Numbered from the stretch's first letter, positions 17,504 to 26,708 are shown. The stretch: DNA of 64,000 nucleotides from Companilactobacillus nantensis DSM 16982 (GCF_001435815.1 NZ_AZFV01000004.1:1-64000); one strand, 5' to 3'. Notes: generated by a model not told the origin, from the letters alone. Numbers and translations: made by a program.

Positions 17504-20155
17504 ATGAAACCTAAACCCTATCAGATAGGATTTAAAGCTTTACAAGAAACATATAACACAAATGAATTTAAAGAAGGACTTTCTACAAAAGAAGCTCAAA
17601 AACGTTTGAGTGAAAATGGTCCTAACAAATTAGAGGCTCATAAAACGCCGAAATGGAAAATCTTTTTCCGTCAATTTAATAACATGGTGATCTACGTCTT
17701 AATTGCCGCGACGATTATCACACTATTAATGCAACATTATTCCGATGCCATCATCATTTTCTTGGTTGTTATTATCAATGCCATTATTGGTTACTATCAA
17801 GAATCAAATGCTTCAGATGCTTTGGATAAAATCAAACAGATGTTGTCGATTGAAGCAACCGTCTACCGTGATGGTCAAAGAAAAGACATCCCTGCTGAGG
17901 ACTTAGTCGTTGGGGATACCGTCTTCTTAGAAGCTGGTGATAATGTCCCTGCCGACTTAAGAATTATTGATTCCGATAATTTACGTATTCAAGAGTCAGC
18001 TCTAACTGGTGAATCCAATTCAGTTGCTAAAATTGCTGATGCTTTCACAGATGAGATGCCTTTAGCTGAACAAACTAACATGGCTTTTGCTTCAACCGCT
18101 GTAACTAACGGTAGTGGTAGTGGTGTTGTCGTCGCAACTGCTAAAGATACTGAGATTGGTAAAATTTCTGCTGAAGTTAGTTCTGTCAAACAACGTAAGA
18201 CACCATTGATGCAAATCATTGATAGTTTAGGAACAAACGTTTCTTACTTTATCGTGGCTGCCTCAATCGTTATTTTCATTATTGGCTTGATTTTTGGAAC
18301 TTACTCATTACCAGTACTTTCCCTAGCAGTTGTAGCAATGATGGTTGGTGCCATTCCTGAAGGTATGCCCGCTACTACTTCGGTTATTTTAGCCAAAGGT
18401 GTTAGTGACATGGCTAAACGTCAAAATACAATTGTCAAAACTTTACCCGCAGTTGAAACGTTAGGATCAGTCGACGTTGTGGCAACTGATAAAACTGGTA
18501 CCTTAACTAAGAACGAAATGACCGTTACCGATATTTTGATTGATGATCAAGAATATCAAGTAACAGGAACTGGTTATGAACCCGTTGGTAAAATTGTTCA
18601 AAATGGAAAAACAGTCGAAATTTCCGAACGATTAAAATTATTTTTAGAAGCTGGCTATCAAGCTAACGATACAACCTTAGTGCATGAGAATAATCAATGG
18701 ATCATTAATGGTGAACCAACTGATGGTGCCTTTTTGACGCTCTACCACAAGGTTTTTCCTTATGGACAAACGAGCACTTATCAAGAAGTTGATATTTTAC
18801 CATTCGATTCAGACTACCGTTATATCGGTAAAATCGTCCAAGATGCTGATAATAATCGTTTATTATTCGTCAAAGGCTCACCTGATAAATTATTGGAAAT
18901 GGCCCAAAAACAAGATAACAACTTTAATTACGATTATTGGTTGCAAAAAGTTCAACAATTCTCAGCCGAAGGTAAACGTGTCATTGCCGTTGGTTACGAA
19001 AAAGCACCTAACGATGCCGACGAAGTAACTCACGAAATGATTGTCGACGGTCTGAACTTCTTAGGCTTAGTTGCCATTATTGACCCACCACGTGAAGAAG
19101 TTATTGAATCATTGAAAGTCATGCGTGGTGCTGGTGTTGAAGTCAAAATGATCACTGGTGACAATGCCATAACTGCTAAATCGATTGGTGAAAAGCTTGG
19201 TTTAGCTGATGAAATTCACGCTATTACTGGACCAGAATGGGACGCCCTTTCTGCCGCCGATAAGATTGTTGCCGCTGATAAGAACCAAGTCTTTGCACGA
19301 ACAACCCCTAGCAATAAGTTAGAAATTATTGAAGCTTTACAAGAAAATAACAAAGTTACTGCCATGACCGGTGACGGTGTTAACGATGCCCCAGCTTTAA
19401 AACGTGCCGATATTGGTGTTGCCATGGGTATTAAGGGAACTGACGTTGCAAAAGATTCCGCTGACATGATTTTAACTGACGACAACTTTGCAACAATGTC
19501 ATCAGCCATTAAAGAAGGTCGTCGAATCTTCGATAATATTAAGAAAAGTATCCTCTACTTGCTGCCAATCTCCTTTTCGGAAGGTTTGATTGTGGCCTAT
19601 GCTATCTTGACTAAGCAAGAGATTCCATTACAGCCGAGTCAATTGCTCTGGATCAACATGGTTTCTGCCATTACGATTCAGTTTGCATTAATCTTCGAAC
19701 CAGCTGAAGATGGCATCATGAATCGAGCACCAAGGAAAACCGGTAGTAAATTAATGAACCGCCACGATATTTTCCAAATGACTTACGTTGCTATTTTAAT
19801 TGCTGCCGTTAGTCTTATCATCGACATCTATTTGAATAAACAAGGTGTTGGTGAAGTGATTTCAAGTACGACGATGGTTAATACTTTGATCATTGGTAAA
19901 ATTTTCTACTTATTCAATATCAGAACACCGAAACTAGCACTTTCCAAAGAACTCTTCTCTAATCCTAAAGCCTTCGTTTTCGTTGGTTTAATGATTCTAC
20001 TTCAACTTATCCTGACATATGTTCCATTTATGCAAGGGATTTTCTACACTGGATCAATCGGATTAACTGAGTGGGGTCTGGCAATTGCTGCCGGTGCTAT
20101 CGTCTTGGTCATCACTGAAATTGATAAATTGATTCGTTTACAAATGAATCGATAA
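17504..20155 (+). CDS. Cation-transporting P-type ATPase (P2/PMA1-like)
   Basis: 883-residue ATP-driven cation pump. It shows the actuator motif LTGES, the membrane-4 motif IPEGMPA, phosphorylation site DKTGTLT (near residue 335), KGSPD in the nucleotide domain, and the hinge GDGVNDAP. About ten membrane helices. In membrane segment 6 the SERCA-type NLVTDG is replaced by NMVSAI, so the usual Ca2+-binding Asp is absent and the ion is uncertain (H+, Na+, K+ or Mn2+ all possible). The start at 17504 is chosen because GAGGAG lies 6 bases upstream and overlaps the earlier ATG at 17498. Confidence 0.88.
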   Translation: MKPKPYQIGFKALQETYNTNEFKEGLSTKEAQKRLSENGPNKLEAHKTPKWKIFFRQFNNMVIYVLIAATIITLLMQHYSDAIIIFLVVIINAIIGYYQESNASDALDKIKQMLSIEATVYRDGQRKDIPAEDLVVGDTVFLEAGDNVPADLRIIDSDNLRIQESALTGESNSVAKIADAFTDEMPLAEQTNMAFASTAVTNGSGSGVVVATAKDTEIGKISAEVSSVKQRKTPLMQIIDSLGTNVSYFIVAASIVIFIIGLIFGTYSLPVLSLAVVAMMVGAIPEGMPATTSVILAKGVSDMAKRQNTIVKTLPAVETLGSVDVVATDKTGTLTKNEMTVTDILIDDQEYQVTGTGYEPVGKIVQNGKTVEISERLKLFLEAGYQANDTTLVHENNQWIINGEPTDGAFLTLYHKVFPYGQTSTYQEVDILPFDSDYRYIGKIVQDADNNRLLFVKGSPDKLLEMAQKQDNNFNYDYWLQKVQQFSAEGKRVIAVGYEKAPNDADEVTHEMIVDGLNFLGLVAIIDPPREEVIESLKVMRGAGVEVKMITGDNAITAKSIGEKLGLADEIHAITGPEWDALSAADKIVAADKNQVFARTTPSNKLEIIEALQENNKVTAMTGDGVNDAPALKRADIGVAMGIKGTDVAKDSADMILTDDNFATMSSAIKEGRRIFDNIKKSILYLLPISFSEGLIVAYAILTKQEIPLQPSQLLWINMVSAITIQFALIFEPAEDGIMNRAPRKTGSKLMNRHDIFQMTYVAILIAAVSLIIDIYLNKQGVGEVISSTTMVNTLIIGKIFYLFNIRTPKLALSKELFSNPKAFVFVGLMILLQLILTYVPFMQGIFYTGSIGLTEWGLAIAAGAIVLVITEIDKLIRLQMNR

Positions 20156-20171
20156 TCTAAAAAAAACAAAA

Positions 20172-20215
20172 TAAAGACACGTCCGTAATGTAATTTTACG
20201 AACGTGTCTTTTTAT
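20172..20215. terminator. Bidirectional terminator
   Basis: AAAGACACGTcCGTAA / TTACGaACGTGTCTTT stem between the convergent ATPase and response-regulator genes, with A and T tracts outside. Confidence 0.85.
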
Positions 20216-20958
20216 TTTCCTGAAACTAATGGGTAGTCATTATCTAATACATAACCAAAGCCACGGACCGTTTTAATACAATCTTGTGACTCTGATCTCT
20301 CAGCTAATTTATCTCGCAAATGACTAATATGAATATCAATTGTTCGACTGGAACCGGCTGAATCATAACCCCAAACACCTTCTAACAATTGATCTCGACT
20401 CATGACCTTGCCTCGATGTTGGACTAAATACCAAAATAAACTAAATTCCTTAGGTGTCAGCCCTAAATCATAACCATTGTGTGTTACTCGATAATGCTTA
20501 AAATCAATCACAATATCGTTAAATTTTACTGTTTCATTTTTTAATTCTTTGTGTGAGCTTTTCGGAACATCTTTCGTAATTGAAAAACGATCATACACCC
20601 AAAATAGTTGTTTGACTTTGGCAACTAATTCCGGATATTCAAATGGTTTCGTGATAAAACTGTCGATGTTGATGTTATAAAACAATGAACGACGTTTCTT
20701 TTCTTTAGCTGGCGCCAAAACAATGATAGGACCAGAAATTTTACTGCGTATTGCTTTTAAAATCTTCAATGATTGATGTAAGTCAGTAATCGAAAAATCC
20801 CAGAGTAATCCAGCAATATCTTCTTTTTCTACTAATTTTTCAACTTCTTTTGGATCAGTTATATTTCGAATAAACCAACCTTGATTATTGAAATATCCAT
20901 TAATTTCAATAAAGAGCGGTAATTTATTGCTTAGCAATACTAGCGGTTGCATGTGCAT
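20212..20958 (-). CDS. OmpR/PhoP-type response regulator with degenerate receiver
   Basis: 248 residues: a receiver-like domain (about 4-118) and a winged-helix DNA-binding domain (about 140-240; LTPKEFSLFWYLVQHRGKVMSRDQLL, SRTIDIHISHLRDKL, TVRGFGYVL). In the receiver, Asp54 and Lys104 sit where the phospho-acceptor and conserved Lys belong. The acidic pair near residues 10-12 is Ser-Asn-Lys, and the switch Thr/Ser is Ala82. So normal Mg2+-dependent phosphorylation is doubtful. No histidine kinase gene is adjacent. The start at 20958 follows an AGGAAGG site. It is divergent from pstSCAB, as PhoP genes often are. Confidence 0.88.
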   Translation of the reverse strand: MHMQPLVLLSNKLPLFIEINGYFNNQGWFIRNITDPKEVEKLVEKEDIAGLLWDFSITDLHQSLKILKAIRSKISGPIIVLAPAKEKKRRSLFYNINIDSFITKPFEYPELVAKVKQLFWVYDRFSITKDVPKSSHKELKNETVKFNDIVIDFKHYRVTHNGYDLGLTPKEFSLFWYLVQHRGKVMSRDQLLEGVWGYDSAGSSRTIDIHISHLRDKLAERSESQDCIKTVRGFGYVLDNDYPLVSGK

Positions 20959-21230
20959 TACTTCCTTCCTGTCATTTAATATTGCAAGGGCAAAAACTAT
21001 TACAATATTAAAATTCAAGGCATCCTTGCTAACAGATTTCTTGAAATAAACAATAACTATAGCCAAATTATATTTTGATTATAACAATGTAAAGAATGGC
21101 GGTCATTCATATCGCCCGAATCGTCCATTGTCTTTCAATATATACAAATATAAATCCAATAATAATTAGCCATCCCTTAATTCCCCTGCGTTTTTCAGTC
21201 TACAAAGTAAATGTATATTTTTTTGACAAC

Positions 21231-21258
21231 TTTACAAAAACTTTACATTAAATAAACA
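21231..21258 (+). promoter_or_regulatory. Candidate PhoP box of the pst operon
   Basis: TTTACA at 21231, TTTACA at 21242 and TAAACA at 21253 are exactly 11 bp apart, the spacing of PhoP-bound TT(A/T)ACA direct repeats in Bacillus. A TTGACA at 21223 precedes them. They lie about 80-110 bases before pstS. Confidence 0.6.
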
Positions 21259-21339
21259 TTATTTATACACGTCACAGCTATCTTTATAAGTGTTCACTAA
21301 AAGATTTCATCAATTTGAATTTGAATAGGGGTTTTAGAA

Positions 21340-22242
21340 ATGAAAAAGAAAACTATTATTTCACTAGTTTTAGGTTTCGCCGCATTGATGTTGGTTCTAA
21401 CTGGTTGTGGAAATAACAGCAGTAAGAGTAGTACTTCATCAAAAGATTCCAGCAGTGAAGCTTCGGGCAAGATTACAGCAGTTGGTTCAACAGCTTTACA
21501 ACCACTTGTAGAAAAAGCTGCAACTAACTTCCAAAAGAAGAACAGCAAAGTTAATATCACCGTTCAAGGTGGTGGTTCTGGTACAGGTTTAAGCCAAGTC
21601 CAAGACAAGTCAGTTACTATTGGTAACTCAGATATTTTTGCTGAAGAAAAGCAAGGTATCGATTCTAAGAAATTAGTTGATCACAAGGTTGCCGTTGTTG
21701 GTATGGCACCAGTTGTTAACAAAGATGCTGATGTTAAGAACCTCTCAATGGAACAAGTAAAACAAATCTTTACTGGTAAGATTACAAACTGGAAAGAAGT
21801 TGGCGGTAAAGACGAAAAGATTACCGTTGTTAACCGTGCTAAAGGTAGTGGTACACGTGCCACTTTCGAAGCAGCCGTTCTTAAAGGTGAAGAAGCCGTT
21901 AAGTCACAAGAACAAGATTCAAATGGTACCGTTCAAAAAATCGTTGAAAGCACACCAGGTGCTGTAAGTTACCTTGCATTCTCATACATTAATGACAAGA
22001 TTCAAGCAATCTCAATCGATAACGTAAAACCTACTGACGAGAACGTTGAATCTGACAAGTGGAAGATCTGGTCATATGAACACATGTACACTAACGGTAA
22101 AGCCGACAGTGCAACTACTAAGTTCCTTGACTACATGAATTCTAAAGATGTTCAAGACTCATTAGTTAAAGACATGGGTTACATCAGTATCCACAATATG
22201 AAAGTTCAAAAAGATTCAAAAGGAACAGTTAGTTCAAAATAA
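21340..22242 (+). CDS. pstS: Phosphate ABC transporter substrate-binding lipoprotein
   Basis: 300-residue phosphate-binding protein anchored outside the membrane. Signal peptide with lipobox LTGC (Cys at about residue 23), Ser-rich linker, then the PBP-like domain with the phosphate-contact motifs AVGSTALQPL, GGGSGTGL and RAKGSGTRATFE. First gene of pstSCAB. GGGG ribosome site upstream. A terminator-like hairpin follows it, so more PstS than permease can be made. Confidence 0.96.
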   Translation: MKKKTIISLVLGFAALMLVLTGCGNNSSKSSTSSKDSSSEASGKITAVGSTALQPLVEKAATNFQKKNSKVNITVQGGGSGTGLSQVQDKSVTIGNSDIFAEEKQGIDSKKLVDHKVAVVGMAPVVNKDADVKNLSMEQVKQIFTGKITNWKEVGGKDEKITVVNRAKGSGTRATFEAAVLKGEEAVKSQEQDSNGTVQKIVESTPGAVSYLAFSYINDKIQAISIDNVKPTDENVESDKWKIWSYEHMYTNGKADSATTKFLDYMNSKDVQDSLVKDMGYISIHNMKVQKDSKGTVSSK

Positions 22243-22251
22243 ATAATTGAG

Positions 22252-22298
22252 AAAAGAACTTCAACCTTGCCCAATCTTGGTCGAGGTTCTTTTTTTAA
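22252..22298 (+). terminator. Leaky terminator between pstS and pstC
   Basis: AAGAACTTCAACC / GGTCGAGGTTCTT stem (with one G-U pair and one mismatch) and seven T. Placed to reduce transcription beyond pstS. Confidence 0.6.
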
Positions 22299-22317
22299 TC
22301 TACAGGAGTGATTCCCG

Positions 22318-23235
22318 ATGGATGACATTCAAAAAAAATTACAAACGAAATCCAAAGCCACTTTTCAAGACTACTTTGGCAAGGGAATTTGTTACCTTTG
22401 TATAGGTTTAATCATTTTATTGGTTACTTGTATTCTTTACTTTATCGCCTCAAAAGGTCTAGCAACATTTACAAAAGATCATGTACGAGTGCTTGATTTT
22501 CTAACGAAGTCAAACTGGAACCCTGGTGCTACTGATGCCAAGGGACATCCCGACGTTGGTGCCTTACCAATGATTGTGACTTCATTCAGCGTTACTTTAC
22601 TAGCAGCTCTAATCGCCACCCCTTTTGCTCTAGGCGTTGCCATCTTCATGGCAGAATTTTCTAGCAAACGTGGTAGTAAAATTTTACAGCCAGTTATTGA
22701 ATTACTAGTTGGTATCCCTTCAGTTGTTTATGGATTCATTGGATTATCAGTTGTCGTTCCATTTATCCGTGGTATTTTTGGCGGAACTGGTTTTGGTATC
22801 CTTTCTGGGACGTTGGTTCTCTTCGTTATGATTTTACCAACGATTACTTCCCTATCCGTTGACAGTTTGAAGTCTGTACCACTTTACTATCGTCAAGCAT
22901 CACTAGCTTTAGGAGCAACAAGATGGCAAACAATTTACAAGGTTATCTTACGTGCTGCTGTACCAGGTATTTTGACAGCCATTATCTTCGGTATGGCTCG
23001 TGCCTTTGGTGAAGCCTTAGCCGTTCAAATGGTTATTGGTAATGCAGCCTTGATGCCAAAGAATTTAATTTCTCCGGCTTCAACTTTAACAAGTAAGCTA
23101 ACAACCGATATTGGTAATACAGTTATGGGAACCCTTCCTAACAATGCCCTTTGGTCATTAGCTCTAATCTTGTTATTAATGTCATTAGTTCTCAATATGC
23201 TTGTTAAATTCATTGGAAAGCGAGGTCGTTTCTAG
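22318..23235 (+). CDS. pstC: Phosphate ABC transporter permease PstC
   Basis: 305-residue inner-membrane permease with six helices, the FAMEF-like AIFMAEFSSKR segment and the EAA loop (YYRQASLALGATRWQTIYKVILRAAVPGI) that touches PstB. AGGAG site upstream. It ends directly at the pstA start codon. Confidence 0.95.
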   Translation: MDDIQKKLQTKSKATFQDYFGKGICYLCIGLIILLVTCILYFIASKGLATFTKDHVRVLDFLTKSNWNPGATDAKGHPDVGALPMIVTSFSVTLLAALIATPFALGVAIFMAEFSSKRGSKILQPVIELLVGIPSVVYGFIGLSVVVPFIRGIFGGTGFGILSGTLVLFVMILPTITSLSVDSLKSVPLYYRQASLALGATRWQTIYKVILRAAVPGILTAIIFGMARAFGEALAVQMVIGNAALMPKNLISPASTLTSKLTTDIGNTVMGTLPNNALWSLALILLLMSLVLNMLVKFIGKRGRF

Positions 23236-24123
23236 ATGAATGCAAAAAAATGGGATCATGTTGCCACAGGAATCATTTATGCTTTGGTAGCAGCGGTCGT
23301 CTTTATCTTAATTGCAATTTTAGGTTACATTCTTTTCAACGGTGTTCCTAATATCTCTTGGCACTTCTTAACATCCCCCGCCCAATCCTTTAGTGCTGGT
23401 GGTGGGATTCGTGATCAACTATTCAACTCATTGTACTTACTAGTTTTAACTATTATCGTTTCACTCCCAATTGGTTTAGGAGCTGGTATTTATTTATCTG
23501 AATATGCTGCTGAAAATTGGTTTACTGACTTAATCCGGACTAGTGTTGAAGTTTTGAGTTCTTTACCATCCGTAGTTGTCGGTTTGTTTGGTTATTTATT
23601 ATTTGTTATCAAATTAAACCTTGGCTTTTCAATTTTATCTGGAGCCATTGCCTTAACCTTCTTCAATTTGCCACTATTGACTAGAAATATTGAAGAATCA
23701 CTCCGGAGCGTTCCTAACTTACAGCGTGAAGCCGGAATGTCACTAGGACTATCCAACTGGAAGACGACAACTAAAATCGTTCTGCCAGCCGCCTTACCAG
23801 GTATCCTAACTGGTTTGATCTTGAGTGCCGGAAGAATTTTCGGTGAAGCCGCTGCTCTAATTTATACCGCTGGTCAAAGTGCTCCAACTGTTGATTACAC
23901 AAATTGGAATATTTTCTCCGCTACTAGTTTTCTTAATCCAATGCGTCCAGCCGAAACATTAGCTGTTCATATTTGGAAAGTTAATACCGAAAGTGTTACT
24001 CCCGATGCCGCTTTAATTTCAAGTGCATCATCTGCTGTTTTAATCATCGTTATTTTAATCTTCAACCTAGGAGCACGTTTCTTGGGTAATAAATTGTACA
24101 AAAAAATTACTGCCACGAAATGA
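23236..24123 (+). CDS. pstA: Phosphate ABC transporter permease PstA
   Basis: 295-residue partner permease with six helices and the EAA loop LQREAGMSLGLSNWKTTTKIVLPAALPGI. Starts immediately after the pstC stop with a GCGAGG site inside pstC, so translation is probably coupled. Confidence 0.95.
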   Translation: MNAKKWDHVATGIIYALVAAVVFILIAILGYILFNGVPNISWHFLTSPAQSFSAGGGIRDQLFNSLYLLVLTIIVSLPIGLGAGIYLSEYAAENWFTDLIRTSVEVLSSLPSVVVGLFGYLLFVIKLNLGFSILSGAIALTFFNLPLLTRNIEESLRSVPNLQREAGMSLGLSNWKTTTKIVLPAALPGILTGLILSAGRIFGEAAALIYTAGQSAPTVDYTNWNIFSATSFLNPMRPAETLAVHIWKVNTESVTPDAALISSASSAVLIIVILIFNLGARFLGNKLYKKITATK

Positions 24124-24134
24124 GGTCCTAACTC

Positions 24135-24929
24135 TTGAAAGAATATAATTTGAATGATTCATACATCACAAATATCCCCGAAAGAAAGGCTCTCACAACC
24201 AAAGATTTACAAGTTTATTATGGTGATAACCATGCTATCTTTGATGCCAATCTTGATTTTCCCCGCTACAAAATCACTGCTTTAATTGGTGCTTCAGGAT
24301 GTGGTAAATCAACCTTTCTTCGTTGTCTAAATCGCATGAACGATAAGGTAGCTAAAGTCGATGGCGAAATCATGTATCGAAACGTTAATATCAACGACCC
24401 CAAAATCAACGTTTATGAAGTTAGACAACACATCGGTATGGTTTTCCAAAGACCAAATCCTTTTGCTAAATCCATTCAAGAAAATATTACGTTTGCTTTG
24501 AAAAACGCTGGTATTAAAGATAAAACAGAACTTGAAAAACGTTTGGAACAAAGTCTAAAAGGTGCCGCTCTTTGGGATGAAGTTAAAGATGATTTGAATA
24601 AAAGTGCTTTGGCGCTATCTGGTGGTCAACAACAACGTCTCTGTATTGCCCGTTCCATCGCTATGCACCCCGACATCTTGTTACTCGACGAACCAGCCAG
24701 TGCCCTTGATCCGATATCAACATCCAAAATCGAAGAGACACTTCAAGAATTAAAGAAAGACTATTCAATCATTATCGTGACACACAACTTGCAACAAGCT
24801 TCGCGTATTAGTGATTACACAGCTTTCTTACATTTGGGACATGTTATTGAATACAATTCGACAGCAAATGTTTTTACAAATCCTAAAATCCAAACAACTG
24901 AAGATTACGTTTCAGGAAACTTTGGTTAA
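24135..24929 (+). CDS. pstB: Phosphate ABC transporter ATPase PstB
   Basis: 264-residue ATP-binding subunit. Walker A GASGCGKST, Q-loop MVFQRPNPF, signature LSGGQQQR, Walker B LLLDEPASALDP and the switch His in VTHNLQQ. It appears to start with TTG at 24135 behind a GAGG site. Many relatives carry two pstB genes followed by phoU; here there is one pstB and no phoU. Confidence 0.95.
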   Translation: MKEYNLNDSYITNIPERKALTTKDLQVYYGDNHAIFDANLDFPRYKITALIGASGCGKSTFLRCLNRMNDKVAKVDGEIMYRNVNINDPKINVYEVRQHIGMVFQRPNPFAKSIQENITFALKNAGIKDKTELEKRLEQSLKGAALWDEVKDDLNKSALALSGGQQQRLCIARSIAMHPDILLLDEPASALDPISTSKIEETLQELKKDYSIIIVTHNLQQASRISDYTAFLHLGHVIEYNSTANVFTNPKIQTTEDYVSGNFG

Positions 24930-24931
24930 AC

Positions 24932-24975
24932 AAAAAAGTTTCGACTCCATCAAAAAGGAATCGAAACTTTTTTAA
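24932..24975 (+). terminator. Terminator of the pst operon
   Basis: AAAAAAGTTTCGA / TCGAAACTTTTTT perfect stem with a 16-base loop. Confidence 0.85.
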
Positions 24976-25071
24976 TTGCCATTTAAGAAGTAAAACACGC
25001 TATTCAGGATTAATTTTTCCCGTCGTGACAGCCAATGTTAAACTTAAAACGTTAAAGAAAAGAGGCTTATC

Positions 25072-25416
25072 ATGGAGGAACAACGTCAAAAGCTTATCGA
25101 CCTAATGGACACCGCCTATAATGACATTCAAAATCCAAAGTTTAATGATTTTCGTAAAAAATTAGTGGAACTCTCTCAAGAATTAAATAATGACGAGGAT
25201 TACATTAAAATCATGCTTGCGCTTAGAACTGATTTGCTACAAGCTGATTTAACTCTAAATCTTAAAAATCGAATTTCAGGGTTACCTGCAGAATATAGTG
25301 CAATTTATTACTTTATCGAACCCCAATTAAAAGCAATCGATGCTAAAGTTTTGGATAGATATACTCACTTTGGATTTATTCCCCTTAAATTTGGCAGTAC
25401 AGTTAAATACCCTTAG
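25072..25416 (+). CDS. Putative bacteriocin immunity protein (enterocin A immunity-like)
   Basis: 114-residue soluble, mostly helical protein with the size and helix pattern of class IIa bacteriocin immunity proteins (EntA_Immun family). Pattern: MEEQRQKLIDLMDTAYND at the start, a charged middle helix and a short C-terminal tail. Such proteins protect the mannose PTS receptor from pediocin-like bacteriocins; this genome's man operon lies 16 kb away. No bacteriocin gene is next to it, so it would be an orphan immunity gene. AGAGG site upstream. The assignment is by overall look, not by an invariant motif. Confidence 0.55.
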   Translation: MEEQRQKLIDLMDTAYNDIQNPKFNDFRKKLVELSQELNNDEDYIKIMLALRTDLLQADLTLNLKNRISGLPAEYSAIYYFIEPQLKAIDAKVLDRYTHFGFIPLKFGSTVKYP

Positions 25417-25420
25417 ACTC

Positions 25421-25592
25421 AAAAAGAGAGTGGGACAAAATAGGTTCATTCGAGCATTAAGGCAAATAGCTCCAGTAATCCGATTTTGGATTGCTGGAGC
25501 TATTTGTTTTAAGCGGAAAAAGCTATGTTTTGTTCCACGTTTATGTAGCATGTTTAAAGGCAATAATAGTTTTGTCTCAGACTCTTTTTTAA
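25421..25592 (+). repeat. Structured repeat family B, copy 1
   Basis: About 170-bp element starting AAAAAGAGAGTGGGACAAAA and ending GTTTTGTCTCAGACTCTTTT. The inner hairpin CAAATAGCTCCAG..CTGGAGCTATTTG spans 25463-25506. An outer pairing joins GTGGGACAAAATAG with CTATGTTTTGTTCCAC. The copy at 28745-28918 is in reverse orientation. Its ends can act as a terminator for the gene upstream. The apparent ORF across it is not a gene. Confidence 0.75.
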
Positions 25593-25602
25593 TATAACTT
25601 GG

Positions 25603-26271
25603 TTACATTTCTACAGCTAGATTTTGATAATCATTAATCATTTGATCAATTCTTAAATCACCTGGAATTTTTATTGAAGCCAATTTGGCATCTTCAACTA
25701 AAATAACTTTACCAGCTTGGGCATTATTAGCTGCTTGAATGCCAGAAACAGAATCTTCAAAAATTGCACTATGCTCTGAATTGACCCCAACATTCTTCAT
25801 AGCATGCAAAAAGATATCTGGGGCAGGTTTTCCCGCTAAATTTCCATCATTCAAAGCTACCTTCTGGCGATCAAACCAACGGTCAAGTTGTAACTGCTCA
25901 AAGAAGAAATCAACATTACTTGCCTCGGATGCTGTCGCAATATTTACCTGAATCTGCTTTTTCAGACACTTGTCCAAAAATTCTGGCAATCCGGCTACTA
26001 ATTGAAACTCATTAACTCGCCTTAAACATTCAGCACGATACATCTGTTCTTTCTGTTCCGAAATATCAGCTAATTCTGAATCACTCAACCGTCTTTGTAA
26101 ATAGTATTCAAAAGTATGCCGATTATTTCGACCAGCAATATGCTGCGCAAATTCAACTTCAGTCATATTTCGATTAAACTGTTGCTTTAAAAAGGCTCGC
26201 CATGAATCCTTTTGAATTCCACCGTCAAAAATCATCGTACCATTGAAATCAAAAATCATTGCTTTTATCAT
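25603..26271 (-). CDS. HAD-family hydrolase (beta-phosphoglucomutase-like)
   Basis: 222-residue HAD subfamily IA protein with a helical cap. Motif I is FDFNGT: nucleophile Asp8 is present, but the second Asp (general acid/base) is Asn10. Motif II NIATASE, motif III Lys in AGKPAPD, motif IV FEDSVSGIQAA. The last motif is typical of beta-phosphoglucomutase-like sugar-phosphate enzymes. The Asn at position +2 is unusual for a phosphatase and may change or lower activity. The start at 26271 (ATG after AAAGGA) is preferred over 26280, whose ribosome site would be too close. Confidence 0.85.
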   Translation of the reverse strand: MIKAMIFDFNGTMIFDGGIQKDSWRAFLKQQFNRNMTEVEFAQHIAGRNNRHTFEYYLQRRLSDSELADISEQKEQMYRAECLRRVNEFQLVAGLPEFLDKCLKKQIQVNIATASEASNVDFFFEQLQLDRWFDRQKVALNDGNLAGKPAPDIFLHAMKNVGVNSEHSAIFEDSVSGIQAANNAQAGKVILVEDAKLASIKIPGDLRIDQMINDYQNLAVEM

Positions 26272-26390
26272 AATCAACATCCTTTCAACTCAATCAACTT
26301 AATTTTTACATACGTGTGGATAGTATTCAAGACAACTACGACACTTAGAAAAATATTTTAGATTTAGAAAAACATTGCAAATTATGAAAA

Positions 26391-26708
26391 CTATTTAACG
26401 CGTAATACTAGTTTATATTTTGTATTGTCATCTGTTTTCTTGATGATATATTTCGTAAAAATTACATGTTTCAAATCTTGCAAATCACGTTTTTCCTGAC
26501 TCATGAATGCTCGATGAATCTTATGATTAAAGCCCGTCACTAAGGCCATCCAACCATGTGTCACCGCAATTGACCAATCAGCACTGCTACCAACTACTTG
26601 TTCCATATGAATTTGATAACAAAAATCAAACGCAGCATTGGCAACCTCAAATTCCGTTTGCTTATTAGCTGTCACTTTTTTCAAATCTTCAATTTTTTCA
26701 ATTAGCAT
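26391..26708 (-). CDS. Hypothetical protein, about 105 aa
   Basis: Family not recognised. Soluble, helical, with conserved-looking FEVANAAFDFCYQIHMEQ and WSIAVTHGWMALVTGFNHK parts. Start uncertain: ATG at 26708 has GGGGA 9 bases upstream, while the ATG at 26723 has no ribosome site. It lies between the HAD gene and pyruvate oxidase on the same strand; a terminator separates it from the oxidase gene. Confidence 0.55.
   Translation of the reverse strand: MLIEKIEDLKKVTANKQTEFEVANAAFDFCYQIHMEQVVGSSADWSIAVTHGWMALVTGFNHKIHRAFMSQEKRDLQDLKHVIFTKYIIKKTDDNTKYKLVLRVK

Noticed and set aside
25340-25597. Plus-strand ORF spanning the end of the immunity gene and repeat B
   Set aside because: Overlaps a better gene in another frame and consists mainly of repeat sequence; no ribosome site.
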